DNA from: Variovorax sp. Root411
Lineage (GTDB): Bacteria; Pseudomonadota; Gammaproteobacteria; Burkholderiales; Burkholderiaceae_C
Direction: 5' to 3'
Assembly (NCBI RefSeq): GCF_001425205.1
Contig: NZ_LMDW01000002.1
Span: 301,541-337,321, forward strand
Length of the DNA stretch: 35,781 nucleotides
Positions 25,549 to 35,781 of this stretch are shown here, one piece after another. The position numbers and the translations under genes were made by a program. The number at the start of each line of letters is the position of its first letter. Position 1 is the stretch's first letter. The notes below the pieces were generated by a model. It worked only from the letters and a program-made list of their open reading frames with translations. It had not been told where the DNA came from and did not search any database.

Positions 25549-27519
25549 CTACTTGCCGCCGGCGTTCTCGTCGAGCAATGCGGGGTCGATGTAGGTCGCG
25601 AAGCTGCGTGCGTACCTGGGCCGGAGGTGGCCGATGTCCTTGTAGGCCGGCGAGCCGTCGTCGGGCATGCTGCGGATGCACTGGCCATCGGCGCACAGGC
25701 TCGCAAAAGGCTCGATGACCCGCGCGCCGCTGGCCTCGGCCACCTGTTTCAGCCGCGCGTTGAGCATGGCCTGGTCCTGCGGCATCGGGGCCTTGAGCTG
25801 TCCGCTGGCGGCCGTCATGCCCCCGAGCCGGCTTCCCTGGATCTGCTTGAGCGGATCGAAATCCATCCCCACCGGATTGCCGAGGACGAGGTAGACCGTC
25901 TTGTGCGCCGACAGGCGCTTCAGCACCTCGCCCAGCGACTTCATCGACAGCTCGATGCCGTCCCCGTTGAGGAAGGGGTGCACAGCCTTCCCGCTGTCCA
26001 CGAAGTAGTTCACCGTGGGGCCGGCGCCGGTGAAGTAGCAGCTCCAGCACGCCCCGATCACCACCGAATCGATGTCCGGCTTGAGCGCCAGGTCGAGCAC
26101 GGCCTGGCGCCGCTCTTCGCATCCCGTGTCGGCGCCGCTGAACAGGCCCGGCACGGGCGGACACGAGCCCTTGGTCGCGAAATACACCGTGCGCGCCTTG
26201 CCGGGCTGTGTGCGCACCAGTTCGAGCGCGCGCGGAGCGTATTGCTCGACGTGGCTGTCGCCGATCAGCAGCACGTTGTGCCTGCCGCTGCCGGTGCGGT
26301 AGACGAACTGCCCGCCCAGCGCGGTCTCCTCGAAGCCGCCGTAGTAGTTGTCTTCGCGCGTTGCGTCGGCCACCGCCTGCAGGGCCTGGCTGTCGTTGCG
26401 CGGAGGAGGCGTGCCCAGGAAGACCAGCGCGCCGGCCAGCGCCAGCGCCGCGCCGCTGCCCGCCAGTCCGCGCAGCATGCTCTGCGAGAGATGAAGCTTG
26501 ACGAAGCGCTCCAGGAAACGATAGGTCGCCCAGGCCAGCACGACCGCCGCCGCCACCAGCACGACGCGCACCTGCAGCGGCGGCTCCCCGCCCGCCACGA
26601 TGCGTGCATACGAAAGCAGCGGCCAGTGCCACAGGTACAGCGGATAGCTGATCAGCCCGATCCACACCATGACGCGGTTCGACAGCAGATACCGGTTGAG
26701 CACGCCGTTGGGACCGGCGGCGATGCAGCTCACCGCGCCCAGCACCGGCAGCAGCGCCCACCAGCCCGGAAACGCCTTGGTGCTGCGCGTCATGAAGAGG
26801 CCGAGCACGATCAGGCCCATGCCGACGACGGACTGCACATGCTTCGTCCACGGACGCGGCTGCGCCGAACCATTGCCGGCGGCCTGCAGCCGCATCGCCG
26901 CCAGCAGGCCGCCGGCCATCAGCTCCCACGCACGCGACAGCGGCGAATAGAACGCCGCCGCGCGGTGCGGCTGCACGGTCAGCACGTTGACCAGGAACGA
27001 GATCACCGCCACCGCGAGCGTCACGCGCAGCATCGGCCAGCGCTTGCGCCAGGCCAGCCCCAGCAGCAGCGGCCAGAAAATGTAGAACTGCTCCTCGATG
27101 CCCAGCGACCACAGGTGCAGCAGCGGCTTGGTCTCGGCCGTGGCGTCGAAGTACCCGGCCTCGCCCAGGAAGACGAGGTTGGCAAAGAAGGCGGCCCCGC
27201 CGGTGGTCTGCTTGCCGAGCTGCGAGAACTCGCCCGGCAGCAGCACGTACCAGCCGAAAGCCAGCGTGGCGAGCAGCACGAGCACCAGCGCCGGAAAGAT
27301 GCGCCGGATGCGCCGCGCATAGAAGTCGCGGTAGCTGAAATCGCCCGCGGCCAGGCTCTGCAGAAGAATGGTCGTGATCAGGAAGCCCGAGATCACGAAG
27401 AAGATGTCGACCCCAATGAAGCCGCCCGGCAGCAGGCTCGGAAAGGCGTGGTACGCCAGCACCGAACCCACCGCGATGGCGCGCAGGCCGTCGATGTCGG
27501 GGCGGTACTTGGGATGCAT
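25549..27519 (-). CDS. Acyltransferase-3/SGNH fusion O-acetyltransferase, paralogue A
   Basis: 656 residues. The N-terminal acyltransferase-3 (OafA-type) membrane domain spans about 1-370 with roughly ten to eleven hydrophobic segments: YRPDIDGLRAIAVGSVL, the conserved His24 in AYHAFP, GFIGVDIFFVISGFLIT, RRIRRIFPAL and LHLWSLGIEEQFYIFWPL. A linker leads to a periplasmic SGNH domain with GDSH (Ser422) and a D628-x2-H631 pair in YKDIGHLRP. Known fusions of this kind O-acetylate O-antigen, peptidoglycan or other cell-surface glycans. The acceptor is unknown. It is the last of a minus-strand series, 15 bases after paralogue B. Confidence 0.93.
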   Translation of the reverse strand: MHPKYRPDIDGLRAIAVGSVLAYHAFPSLLPGGFIGVDIFFVISGFLITTILLQSLAAGDFSYRDFYARRIRRIFPALVLVLLATLAFGWYVLLPGEFSQLGKQTTGGAAFFANLVFLGEAGYFDATAETKPLLHLWSLGIEEQFYIFWPLLLGLAWRKRWPMLRVTLAVAVISFLVNVLTVQPHRAAAFYSPLSRAWELMAGGLLAAMRLQAAGNGSAQPRPWTKHVQSVVGMGLIVLGLFMTRSTKAFPGWWALLPVLGAVSCIAAGPNGVLNRYLLSNRVMVWIGLISYPLYLWHWPLLSYARIVAGGEPPLQVRVVLVAAAVVLAWATYRFLERFVKLHLSQSMLRGLAGSGAALALAGALVFLGTPPPRNDSQALQAVADATREDNYYGGFEETALGGQFVYRTGSGRHNVLLIGDSHVEQYAPRALELVRTQPGKARTVYFATKGSCPPVPGLFSGADTGCEERRQAVLDLALKPDIDSVVIGACWSCYFTGAGPTVNYFVDSGKAVHPFLNGDGIELSMKSLGEVLKRLSAHKTVYLVLGNPVGMDFDPLKQIQGSRLGGMTAASGQLKAPMPQDQAMLNARLKQVAEASGARVIEPFASLCADGQCIRSMPDDGSPAYKDIGHLRPRYARSFATYIDPALLDENAGGK

Positions 27520-27534
27520 GGTTGGAAGGCCCGC

Positions 27535-29502
27535 TCAGCGCGACGGCTGCTGGGCGGCGGGCGCGGTGCGCACCGTGCGGTCGAAGTAGCTCGCCTGTTC
27601 CCGGGTGTAGCGCGGGCGCAGGTGGTCGGCGTCCTTGTAGGCGGGCGAACCGTCGGGCATCGTGCGCAGGCACTGGTCGTCCTTGCACAGCACCGCCATC
27701 GCGTCGATGGCTTCGGCCCCGCTCGCGGCCGCGATCGCGCGCAGCCGGTCATTGAGCTGTTTCTGGTCAGCCGGCAGCGGCGCCGTCGGCGTCGAGGTCA
27801 TGACCTCCATGTGCGTCAGGCGGCTGCCCTCGATCAGCCGCTTCGGCGAGAACTCCGCGCCGGCAGGGTTGTCGAGCAGCAGGTAGACCTTCTTGTGGCG
27901 CGCCAGCTCGCGCAGCGTGAACTCCATCGAGGCCAGCGAACGCTCGATGCCGTCGCCGTTCTGGAACGGGTGGACCTTGTTGCTGCTGTCGCGGAAGTAG
28001 TAATCGGTGGCGCCCTGGCCGATGAAGTAGCAGTTCCAGCAGCCGCCGATCACCACCGAGTCGACCTCGGGGCCCAGCGCATAGGCCAGCATCGCGTCGC
28101 GCCGCTCGGCGCAGCCGATGTTCTTGTCCGCATGCACACCGGGCACCGCCGGGCAGGCGCCCTGGGTCGCGAACCAGGCCGACGTGCCTTCCATCGACAG
28201 CGTGCGCGCCAGCTCCATCACGCGCGGCGCGTACTGCTGCACGTGGCTGTCGCCCAGGAACAGCACTCGCCTGGGCCCGCCACCGACCTTGTAGATCAGC
28301 TGCTCGCCGATCTGGTCGAGCTTGAAGCCCCCGTAGTAATCGGCGTCCAGCGTGGCGTTGGCCACTGTCTGCAGCTTGGGGCTGCTGTTGCGCGGCTCGG
28401 GCACGCCCAGGAAGATCGCGGCGCCCGCCACGGCCACCAGCACCATGCCGGCGCCCAGCGCCTTCAACGTGCCTGCACCCGGACGATTCCTCGCGAAGCG
28501 CTCCACGAAGCGGTACGTCGCCCAGGCAAGCAGCACGCTCGCCACCATCGCGGCGGCACGGTAGGCCGGCACCGGATGCAGCGGATCGGCCTCCACGATG
28601 CGCACGAACGCCAGCAGCGGCCAGTGCCACAGGTACAGCGGATAGCTGATGAGCCCGACCCACACCATCACGCGGTTCGACAGCAGGTACCTGTTCAGCA
28701 CCCCGGCCGGCCCCGCGGCGATGCAGCTCACCGCGCCCAGCGTGGGCAACAGCGCCCACCAGCCCGGGAACGCCTTGTTGCTGCGGATCATCACCAGCCC
28801 GAGCACGATCAGCCCGACGCCCAGCACCGATTGCACATGGCTGCGCCATGCGCTCGGCGCTGGCGGCTTCAGCCGCATGCAGGCCAGGATGCCGCCCACC
28901 ATCAGCTCCCAGAAACGGGAGGCCGGCGAGTAGAACGACGCCGCCGGCAGCGGGTGCACCGTCGCCACGTTCACCACGAACGAGACCGCCGCCACCGCCA
29001 GCACCACGCGCACGATCGGCCAGCGCTTGCGCCATGCGAACCCGAGCAGCAGCGGCCAGAAGATGTAGAACTGCTCCTCGATGCCCAGCGACCACAGGTG
29101 CAGCAACGGCTTGGTCTCGGCGGCCGTGTCGAAGTAGCCCGCTTCACCCCAGAACACCAGGTTGGCGACGAACGCCGTGCCGCCCACGGTCTGCTTGCCC
29201 AGCTCGGCGAACTCGTCGGACAGCAGCAGGTACCAGCCGGCAAGCAGCGTTGCCAGCAGCACCACGATCAGCGCCGGAAAGATCCGCCGGATGCGCCGCT
29301 CGTAGAAGTCGCGGTAGGTGAAATCGCCCGCCGCAAGGCTCTGGAGAATGATGGTCGTGATCAGGAAGCCCGAGATCACGAAGAAGATGTCGACCCCGAC
29401 GAAGCCGCCCATCAGCGCCTTCGGGAAGGCGTGGTAGACCAGCACGGAGCCCACCGCGATCGCGCGCAGCCCGTCGATGTCCGGACGGTACTTGGGGTGC
29501 AT
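27535..29502 (-). CDS. Acyltransferase-3/SGNH fusion O-acetyltransferase, paralogue B
   Basis: 655 residues, same architecture as paralogue A. By eye the first 150 residues are roughly 80% or more identical, while the SGNH domains are clearly less similar. Landmarks: MHPKYRPDIDGLRAIAVG, YHAFP, VDIFFVISGFLIT, LHLWSLGIEEQFYIFWPL, GDSH with Ser419, and D624-x2-H627 in YKDADHLRP. The ATG at 29502 begins three bases after the mutT stop; a TTG immediately before it is less likely. Tight spacing indicates co-transcription with mutT and the ATPase gene. The two copies arose by tandem duplication; different acceptor or site specificity is an inference. Confidence 0.93.
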   Translation of the reverse strand: MHPKYRPDIDGLRAIAVGSVLVYHAFPKALMGGFVGVDIFFVISGFLITTIILQSLAAGDFTYRDFYERRIRRIFPALIVVLLATLLAGWYLLLSDEFAELGKQTVGGTAFVANLVFWGEAGYFDTAAETKPLLHLWSLGIEEQFYIFWPLLLGFAWRKRWPIVRVVLAVAAVSFVVNVATVHPLPAASFYSPASRFWELMVGGILACMRLKPPAPSAWRSHVQSVLGVGLIVLGLVMIRSNKAFPGWWALLPTLGAVSCIAAGPAGVLNRYLLSNRVMVWVGLISYPLYLWHWPLLAFVRIVEADPLHPVPAYRAAAMVASVLLAWATYRFVERFARNRPGAGTLKALGAGMVLVAVAGAAIFLGVPEPRNSSPKLQTVANATLDADYYGGFKLDQIGEQLIYKVGGGPRRVLFLGDSHVQQYAPRVMELARTLSMEGTSAWFATQGACPAVPGVHADKNIGCAERRDAMLAYALGPEVDSVVIGGCWNCYFIGQGATDYYFRDSSNKVHPFQNGDGIERSLASMEFTLRELARHKKVYLLLDNPAGAEFSPKRLIEGSRLTHMEVMTSTPTAPLPADQKQLNDRLRAIAAASGAEAIDAMAVLCKDDQCLRTMPDGSPAYKDADHLRPRYTREQASYFDRTVRTAPAAQQPSR

Positions 29503-29505
29503 CAA

Positions 29506-29964
29506 TCAGTTGGCCGGCGCAATGACGGACGCCACTGCCGGCGGCGCCACGAACGGCAGGCCGCGCTCTTCGCACAGCCACTGCAGCACCGGGAAGGCAC
29601 CCGGCAGCACCGGCGTCACCTCCAGCGGCAGCTGTTGCCAGGCCATCTGCTGGCCCTCGCGCATCTCGAACTCGCCGCTCCAGGCCGTGACCTTGCACCA
29701 GTGCAGGCGCACCAGCGCGTGTGGGTAGTCGTGCTCCGTGACTTTCCAGACTTCGGCGCCGTCGATGGTGATGCCGAGTTCTTCGTGCAGTTCGCGCCGC
29801 AATGCCTGCTCGACCGTCTCGCCCGCCTCGATCTTGCCGCCGGGAAACTCCCAGTAGCCCGCATAGGCCTTGCCTTCCGGCCGGGTCGAGAGCAGCAGTG
29901 CGTCGTCGGACAGGCGGATCAGCACGCCAACCGCGACCTCGGTGTGCTTGCGCGCTGCGGTCAC
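29506..29964 (-). CDS. mutT: MutT-type Nudix hydrolase (8-oxo-dGTP diphosphatase)
   Basis: 152 residues from a GTG start (VTAARKHTEVAVGVLI). The complete Nudix box is at about 42-64 (GGKIEAGETVEQALRRELHEE...). YAGYWEFPGGK and the HWCKV strand match MutT, which cleans oxidised GTP precursors from the nucleotide pool. The GTG overlaps the stop of the ATPase gene by four bases (GTGA), which fixes this start over longer upstream options. In related genomes a MutT gene lies beside yacG; here two acyltransferase genes separate them. Confidence 0.92.
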   Translation of the reverse strand: MTAARKHTEVAVGVLIRLSDDALLLSTRPEGKAYAGYWEFPGGKIEAGETVEQALRRELHEELGITIDGAEVWKVTEHDYPHALVRLHWCKVTAWSGEFEMREGQQMAWQQLPLEVTPVLPGAFPVLQWLCEERGLPFVAPPAVASVIAPAN

Positions 29965-30836
29965 GCGTTGCTCCGGCCTGCGTAGTCCCGCGCGAACTGG
30001 TAGGCCACGCGGCCGCTGCGCGAACCGCGCTCCAGCGCCCAGACCAGCGCCTCGGGCCGCGCGGCCTCGATGGCAGCCTTGTCCACGCCGAACGACGAGA
30101 GCCACTGCGCGACGATCGCCAGGTATTCGTTCTGGCTGAAGGGATAGAAACTCACCCAGAGGCCGAAGCGCTCCGACAGGGAGATCTTTTCCTCGATCAC
30201 TTCGCCTGGATGCACCTCGCCATCCTCGGTGTGGGTGTACGAGAGGTTGTCCTTCATGTACTCGGGCAGCAGGTGGCGCCGGTTACTGGTCGCGTAGATC
30301 AGCACGTTGGGCGTCGAGGCCGCAATCGAGCCGTCGAGGATCGACTTGAGCGCCTTGTAGCCCGGCTCGCCCTCGTCGAAGCTCAGGTCGTCGCTGAACA
30401 CGATGAATTTCTCGGGCCGCTGCGAGACCACCTCGACGATGTCGGGCAGGTCGGTCAGCTCGGCCTTGTCGACCTCGATCAACCGCAGGCCCTGCGGCGC
30501 GTAGGCCTGCAGGCAGGCGCGGATCAGCGACGACTTGCCCGTACCACGCGCGCCAGTCAGAAGCACGTTGTTGGCCGGCTTGCCTTCGACGAACTGGCGC
30601 GTGTTGCGCTCGATCTTTTCCTTCTGGAGGTCGATTTCCTTCAGGCTGTCGAGCGCCATCGCGGCCACGTGCCTCACGGGCTCGAGCACGCCATGGCCCG
30701 AGCTGCGGCGGCGGTAACGCCAGGCGATCGACGCGCTCCAGTCGGCGGGCGCAGCCAGCGGTTGCGGCAGGATCGACTCGATGCGGCCGATCAGTTGTTC
30801 GGCGCGCTCGAGCAGCTTCTGGAACTGCTCGTTCAT
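29961..30836 (-). CDS. AAA-type ATPase of the DUF815 family
   Basis: 291 residues from the ATG at 30836 (MNEQFQKLLERAEQ). Longer frames up to 30896 would encode the repeat element and are rejected. Walker A GARGTGKSS lies at about 95-103, a Walker B-like FIVFSDDLSFD near 144-154, and ATSNRRHLLPEYM near 186-198 resembles a sensor/arginine stretch of AAA proteins. DUF815 proteins are widespread cytoplasmic predicted P-loop ATPases without an agreed role. It lies between argJ and mutT, overlapping mutT by four bases. Confidence 0.88.
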   Translation of the reverse strand: MNEQFQKLLERAEQLIGRIESILPQPLAAPADWSASIAWRYRRRSSGHGVLEPVRHVAAMALDSLKEIDLQKEKIERNTRQFVEGKPANNVLLTGARGTGKSSLIRACLQAYAPQGLRLIEVDKAELTDLPDIVEVVSQRPEKFIVFSDDLSFDEGEPGYKALKSILDGSIAASTPNVLIYATSNRRHLLPEYMKDNLSYTHTEDGEVHPGEVIEEKISLSERFGLWVSFYPFSQNEYLAIVAQWLSSFGVDKAAIEAARPEALVWALERGSRSGRVAYQFARDYAGRSNA

Positions 30837-30840
30837 CTGC

Positions 30841-30917
30841 GCCCGCCCGGCCGCCCGAAGGGCGTTGAGCCCCCCCTCGGGGGGCAGCGACGACACGAAG
30901 TGCGGAGCGTGGGGGCC
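30841..30917 (-). repeat. Dispersed intergenic stem-loop element, copy 2
   Basis: On the minus strand it reads CCCCCACGCT, GCACTTCGTGTCG, then stem 1 of C- and G-runs (30879-30884 with 30870-30876) and stem 2 GCCC/GGGC (30860-30863 with 30853-30856). It begins one base after the argJ stop and ends four bases before the ATPase start. Block order and orientation relative to transcription equal those of copy 1. Confidence 0.7.
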
Positions 30918-30918
30918 A

Positions 30919-32148
30919 TCAGGATCTGTAATCGGCGTTGATCGTCACGTACTCGTGGCTGAAGTCGCAGGTCCACACCGTCTCGCTGGCGTTGCCACGG
31001 CCCAGGCCGATGCGCACCGTGATCTCGCTCTGCTTCATCACGCGCTGGCCGTCTTCCTCGCGGTACGACGGGTTGCGCCCGCCCTTGACGGCCACGTGCA
31101 CGTCGTCGAGAAACAGATCGATGCCGGTCTGGTCGAGGTCGGCAATGCCCGCATAGCCGACAGCCGCGAGGATGCGGCCCAGGTTCGGGTCGCTGGCGTA
31201 GAAAGCCGTCTTGACCAGCGGCGAGTGCGCCACGGCGTACGCCACCTGCCTGCACTCGGCAGCGTCCTTGCCGCCATCGACCTGGATGGTGATGAACTTG
31301 GTCGCGCCTTCGCCGTCGCGCACGATGGCTTGCGCCAGCTGGCGCGCCACGTCCTGCATCGCGGCCACCAGCGCCCGGCCGTCGGCCGAGTCGAGCGAGG
31401 CGATGGGCGCGTGCGCCGCCTTCTGCGTGGCGATGACCACGAACGAATCGTTGGTCGAGGTGTCGCCGTCGATGGTCACGCGGTTGAACGATGCGTCGGC
31501 CAGCAGCCTGGCCAGCGGCTGGATCAGCGACGGGTCGATCTTCGCGTCGGTCGCCATGAAGCCCAGCATGGTCGCCATGTTCGGGCGGATCATGCCGGCG
31601 CCCTTGCTGATGCCGGTGATGGTGACCGTGGCACCGCCGATCTGCACCTGTTGGCTGAAGGCCTTGGGGATCGTGTCGGTGGTCATGATGCCCTCGGCCG
31701 CGCGCGCCCAGTGGTTCGCGTCGGCGTCGGCCAGCGCGGCCGGCAGGCCCGCCTCGATGCGGTCGACCGGCAGCGGCTCCATGATCACGCCGGTGGAGAA
31801 CGGCAGGATCTGCTCGGGCGCGATCTCCAGTTGGCGCGCGAGCGCGATGCAGGTGGAGCGCGTGCGCATCAGGCCGTCTTCGCCCGTGCCGGCGTTCGCA
31901 TTGCCGGTGTTGATCACCATTGCGCGGATGCCGTAGTTCGCGGCCAGATGGTCGCGGCAGACCTGCACCGGTGCGGCGCAGAAACGGTTCTGGGTGAACA
32001 CCCCGCCGACCGCCGAGCCTTCGTCGATCAGCACGACCGTCAGGTCCTTGCGGTTGGCCTTTCGCACGCCCGCTTCGGCCACGCCGATTCGGACGCCGGG
32101 CACCGCGAACAAGGCGGCAGGATCGGGAGCGGACAGGTTCACGGGCAT
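30919..32148 (-). CDS. argJ: Bifunctional ornithine acetyltransferase / N-acetylglutamate synthase
   Basis: 409 residues. Transfers acetyl from N-acetylornithine to glutamate in the cyclic arginine pathway. The precursor self-cleaves before the nucleophilic Thr; the motif NMATML places it at Thr193, giving alpha and beta chains. Also visible are [43 protein letters not shown] and the C-terminal [16 protein letters not shown]. The length is normal. A weak purine-rich AGAGAAA precedes the ATG. It starts 30 bases after the secA stop, and is probably co-transcribed. Confidence 0.97.
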   Translation of the reverse strand: MPVNLSAPDPAALFAVPGVRIGVAEAGVRKANRKDLTVVLIDEGSAVGGVFTQNRFCAAPVQVCRDHLAANYGIRAMVINTGNANAGTGEDGLMRTRSTCIALARQLEIAPEQILPFSTGVIMEPLPVDRIEAGLPAALADADANHWARAAEGIMTTDTIPKAFSQQVQIGGATVTITGISKGAGMIRPNMATMLGFMATDAKIDPSLIQPLARLLADASFNRVTIDGDTSTNDSFVVIATQKAAHAPIASLDSADGRALVAAMQDVARQLAQAIVRDGEGATKFITIQVDGGKDAAECRQVAYAVAHSPLVKTAFYASDPNLGRILAAVGYAGIADLDQTGIDLFLDDVHVAVKGGRNPSYREEDGQRVMKQSEITVRIGLGRGNASETVWTCDFSHEYVTINADYRS

Positions 32149-32178
32149 GGCGATTTCTCTAGCGAATGGGTTGCGGGG

Positions 32179-34965
<2,787 letters not shown>

Positions 34966-35083
34966 TGGGTGGAGATGGGCGGGCGCCTGATACGGCAGGC
35001 ACTGCGACCGGATTCCCTAAGATATGGTGAAAGCAGTTGGGCGCACCCGCTTCAAAATCAAGCTTGAAGCAAGCGGCCTTTTT

Positions 35084-35099
35084 CCGGCGCGAACGCCGG
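35084..35099. repeat. Perfect hairpin in the secA/dciA-like intergenic region
   Basis: CCGGCG (35084-35089) and CGCCGG (35094-35099) enclose a CGAA loop on the plus strand, which reads UUCG in minus-strand RNA. On the plus strand a T-run precedes it; in secA-sense RNA an A-run follows. It may be part of the secA leader rather than a terminator. Confidence 0.4.
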
Positions 35100-35145
35100 C
35101 AAACCGGGCATTTTAGCTGTCTTGTTTCTAACCCCTGGATTACCC

Positions 35146-35454
35146 ATGTATCGCCGCACGCCCCCTCCCATCTCGCTGCAGGACGCAGCGGAAGGCTCGC
35201 CCACCCTGGGCAGCCTGATGGCGCGCGCGCGCGACGCTGCGGAGCGGCTCAAGGCTGTCGAGGGTTTGATCCCGCCGGCCATGCGCAGCGCCATCCAGGC
35301 CGGCCCGGCAGAGGGCGACGTCTGGTGCCTGCTGGTCAAGGGCAGCGCCGCGGCCGCCAAGCTGCGCCAGCTGTCGCCGATGCTGGTGACGCGGCTCAAG
35401 AACCGGGGATGGGACGTGGCGACCATCCGGATCAAGGTTCACACCGGACGCTGA
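35146..35454 (+). CDS. DciA/DUF721-like protein
   Basis: 102 residues from the ATG at 35146 (MYRRTPPPISLQDA). The second half, with DVWCLLVKGSAAAAKLRQL, a leucine-rich helix and a closing strand TIRIKV, follows the DUF721 pattern. DciA-type members load the replicative helicase DnaB at origins in bacteria without DnaC; whether this short protein does so is inference. It is divergent from secA, a position where DUF721 genes are often found in beta- and gammaproteobacteria. The basic N-terminus could be unstructured. An in-frame TTG at 35122 is less likely. Confidence 0.7.
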   Translation: MYRRTPPPISLQDAAEGSPTLGSLMARARDAAERLKAVEGLIPPAMRSAIQAGPAEGDVWCLLVKGSAAAAKLRQLSPMLVTRLKNRGWDVATIRIKVHTGR

Positions 35455-35489
35455 CAGTTCCGCCAATGCGTCGAAGTTTGATGTTTTGT

Positions 35490-35512
35490 CTGGAAGTAGA
35501 TAATATTTCCAG
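35490..35512. promoter_or_regulatory. Operator-like palindrome over a -10 box before the ornithine cyclodeaminase gene
   Basis: CTGGAA (35490-35495) and TTCCAG (35507-35512) are perfect inverted arms around 11 AT-rich bases that contain GATAAT (35499-35504). A TTGATG lies 15 bases upstream as a possible -35. The right arm ends exactly at the ATG. A repressor bound here would cover the promoter. Confidence 0.5.
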
Positions 35513-35781
35513 ATGACATCCGCGATCGCGCCTTTCAATGCCCAGCTCCTGCTGCTCGACAAGCACCAGGTCGACACCCTCCTCTCCCCCGACGACGTGC
35601 TGCAGGCCGTGCGCGAGGCCTTCGTGCTGCACAGCGAGCGCGAGGGCCGCGTCTTTCCGGTCGTGCGCGAGCCGCTGCGCACGGGCGGGGTGTTCGGCAT
35701 CAAGTCCGGCGACGTGCAGGCCCAGGGCCTGCTCGGCTTCAAGGCCGCGGGCTTCTGGCCTGCCAACCGGCAGCGCGGCGG
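35513..35781 (+). CDS. Ornithine cyclodeaminase / mu-crystallin family protein, 5' part (3' end outside window)
   Basis: The first 89 residues or so are visible, from the ATG at 35513 (MTSAIAPFNAQLLLLDKHQV). LLSPDDVLQAVREAFVLHSE matches the family's N-terminal helix, and FGIKSGDVQAQGLLGFKAAG is the substrate-binding Lys region of NAD(P)-dependent ornithine cyclodeaminase-like enzymes. Members include ornithine cyclodeaminase, alanine dehydrogenase and ketimine reductase; the visible part does not decide among them. The Rossmann domain lies beyond the window. Confidence 0.85.
   Translation, partial: MTSAIAPFNAQLLLLDKHQVDTLLSPDDVLQAVREAFVLHSEREGRVFPVVREPLRTGGVFGIKSGDVQAQGLLGFKAAGFWPANRQRG

Noticed and set aside
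25535..25561. GC-rich inverted repeats at the yacG/acyltransferase junction as a bidirectional terminator
   Set aside because: Several short GC stems can be drawn, but none is long and none has a T-run on either strand.
25441..29985. A plus-strand frame open for about 1500 codons, antisense to the acyltransferase genes
   Set aside because: It is rich in Arg, His, Ala and Gln with no recognisable domain, mirrors the third-position GC bias of the two real minus-strand genes, and repeats itself just as they do. It is a GC-rich shadow frame.

Overview
The window is a high-GC chromosomal segment whose gene content, order and best-remembered protein sequences fit a betaproteobacterium of the Comamonadaceae, most likely Variovorax or a close relative. 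This rests on family recognition and synteny; no database was searched. Coding density is very high. No gap without a gene exceeds 300 bases: the longest are the 16967-17207 gap, which holds a tRNA, and the 180-base secA/dciA-like gap. I see no prophage, insertion sequence, CRISPR array or rRNA.

Layout. 1-465 is the 3' end of a glycerophosphodiester phosphodiesterase gene. 518-2983 is a large MscS-type channel with a DUF3772-type periplasmic part. A small membrane protein (minus strand) is followed by hemA, prfA, prmC, grxD, a cupin gene and a paeA/ytfL-like CNNM-CBS transporter on the plus strand. A lytic transglycosylase and proS run leftward and are divergent from rppH and a CNP1-like lipoprotein, which end at a good intrinsic terminator facing proB. 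The operon rplU-rpmA-obgE-proB runs leftward, divergent from ispB and tRNA-Pro(CGG). The type IV pilus assembly genes pilB-pilC-pilD lead into coaE.

From coaE to mutT, housekeeping genes alternate with O-acetylation genes. An MBOAT (AlgI-like) gene and an SGNH/AlgX-like gene lie between coaE and zapD-yacG. Two tandem paralogous acyltransferase-3/SGNH fusion genes lie between yacG and mutT. Downstream on the minus strand are mutT, a DUF815-type AAA ATPase, argJ and secA (transcribed secA to acyltransferase). The window ends with a small DciA/DUF721-like gene and the 5' part of an ornithine cyclodeaminase/mu-crystallin family gene.

Most interesting points: (1) four O-acetyltransferase-type genes in two blocks inside an otherwise conserved pil-coaE-zapD-yacG-mutT-argJ-secA neighbourhood; (2) two copies of a dispersed intergenic element with two GC-rich stem-loops, each starting just after a stop codon and in the sense of transcription; (3) several -10 boxes only 6-8 nt upstream of start codons, suggesting leaderless mRNAs; (4) a palindrome overlapping the putative -10 of the ornithine cyclodeaminase gene.
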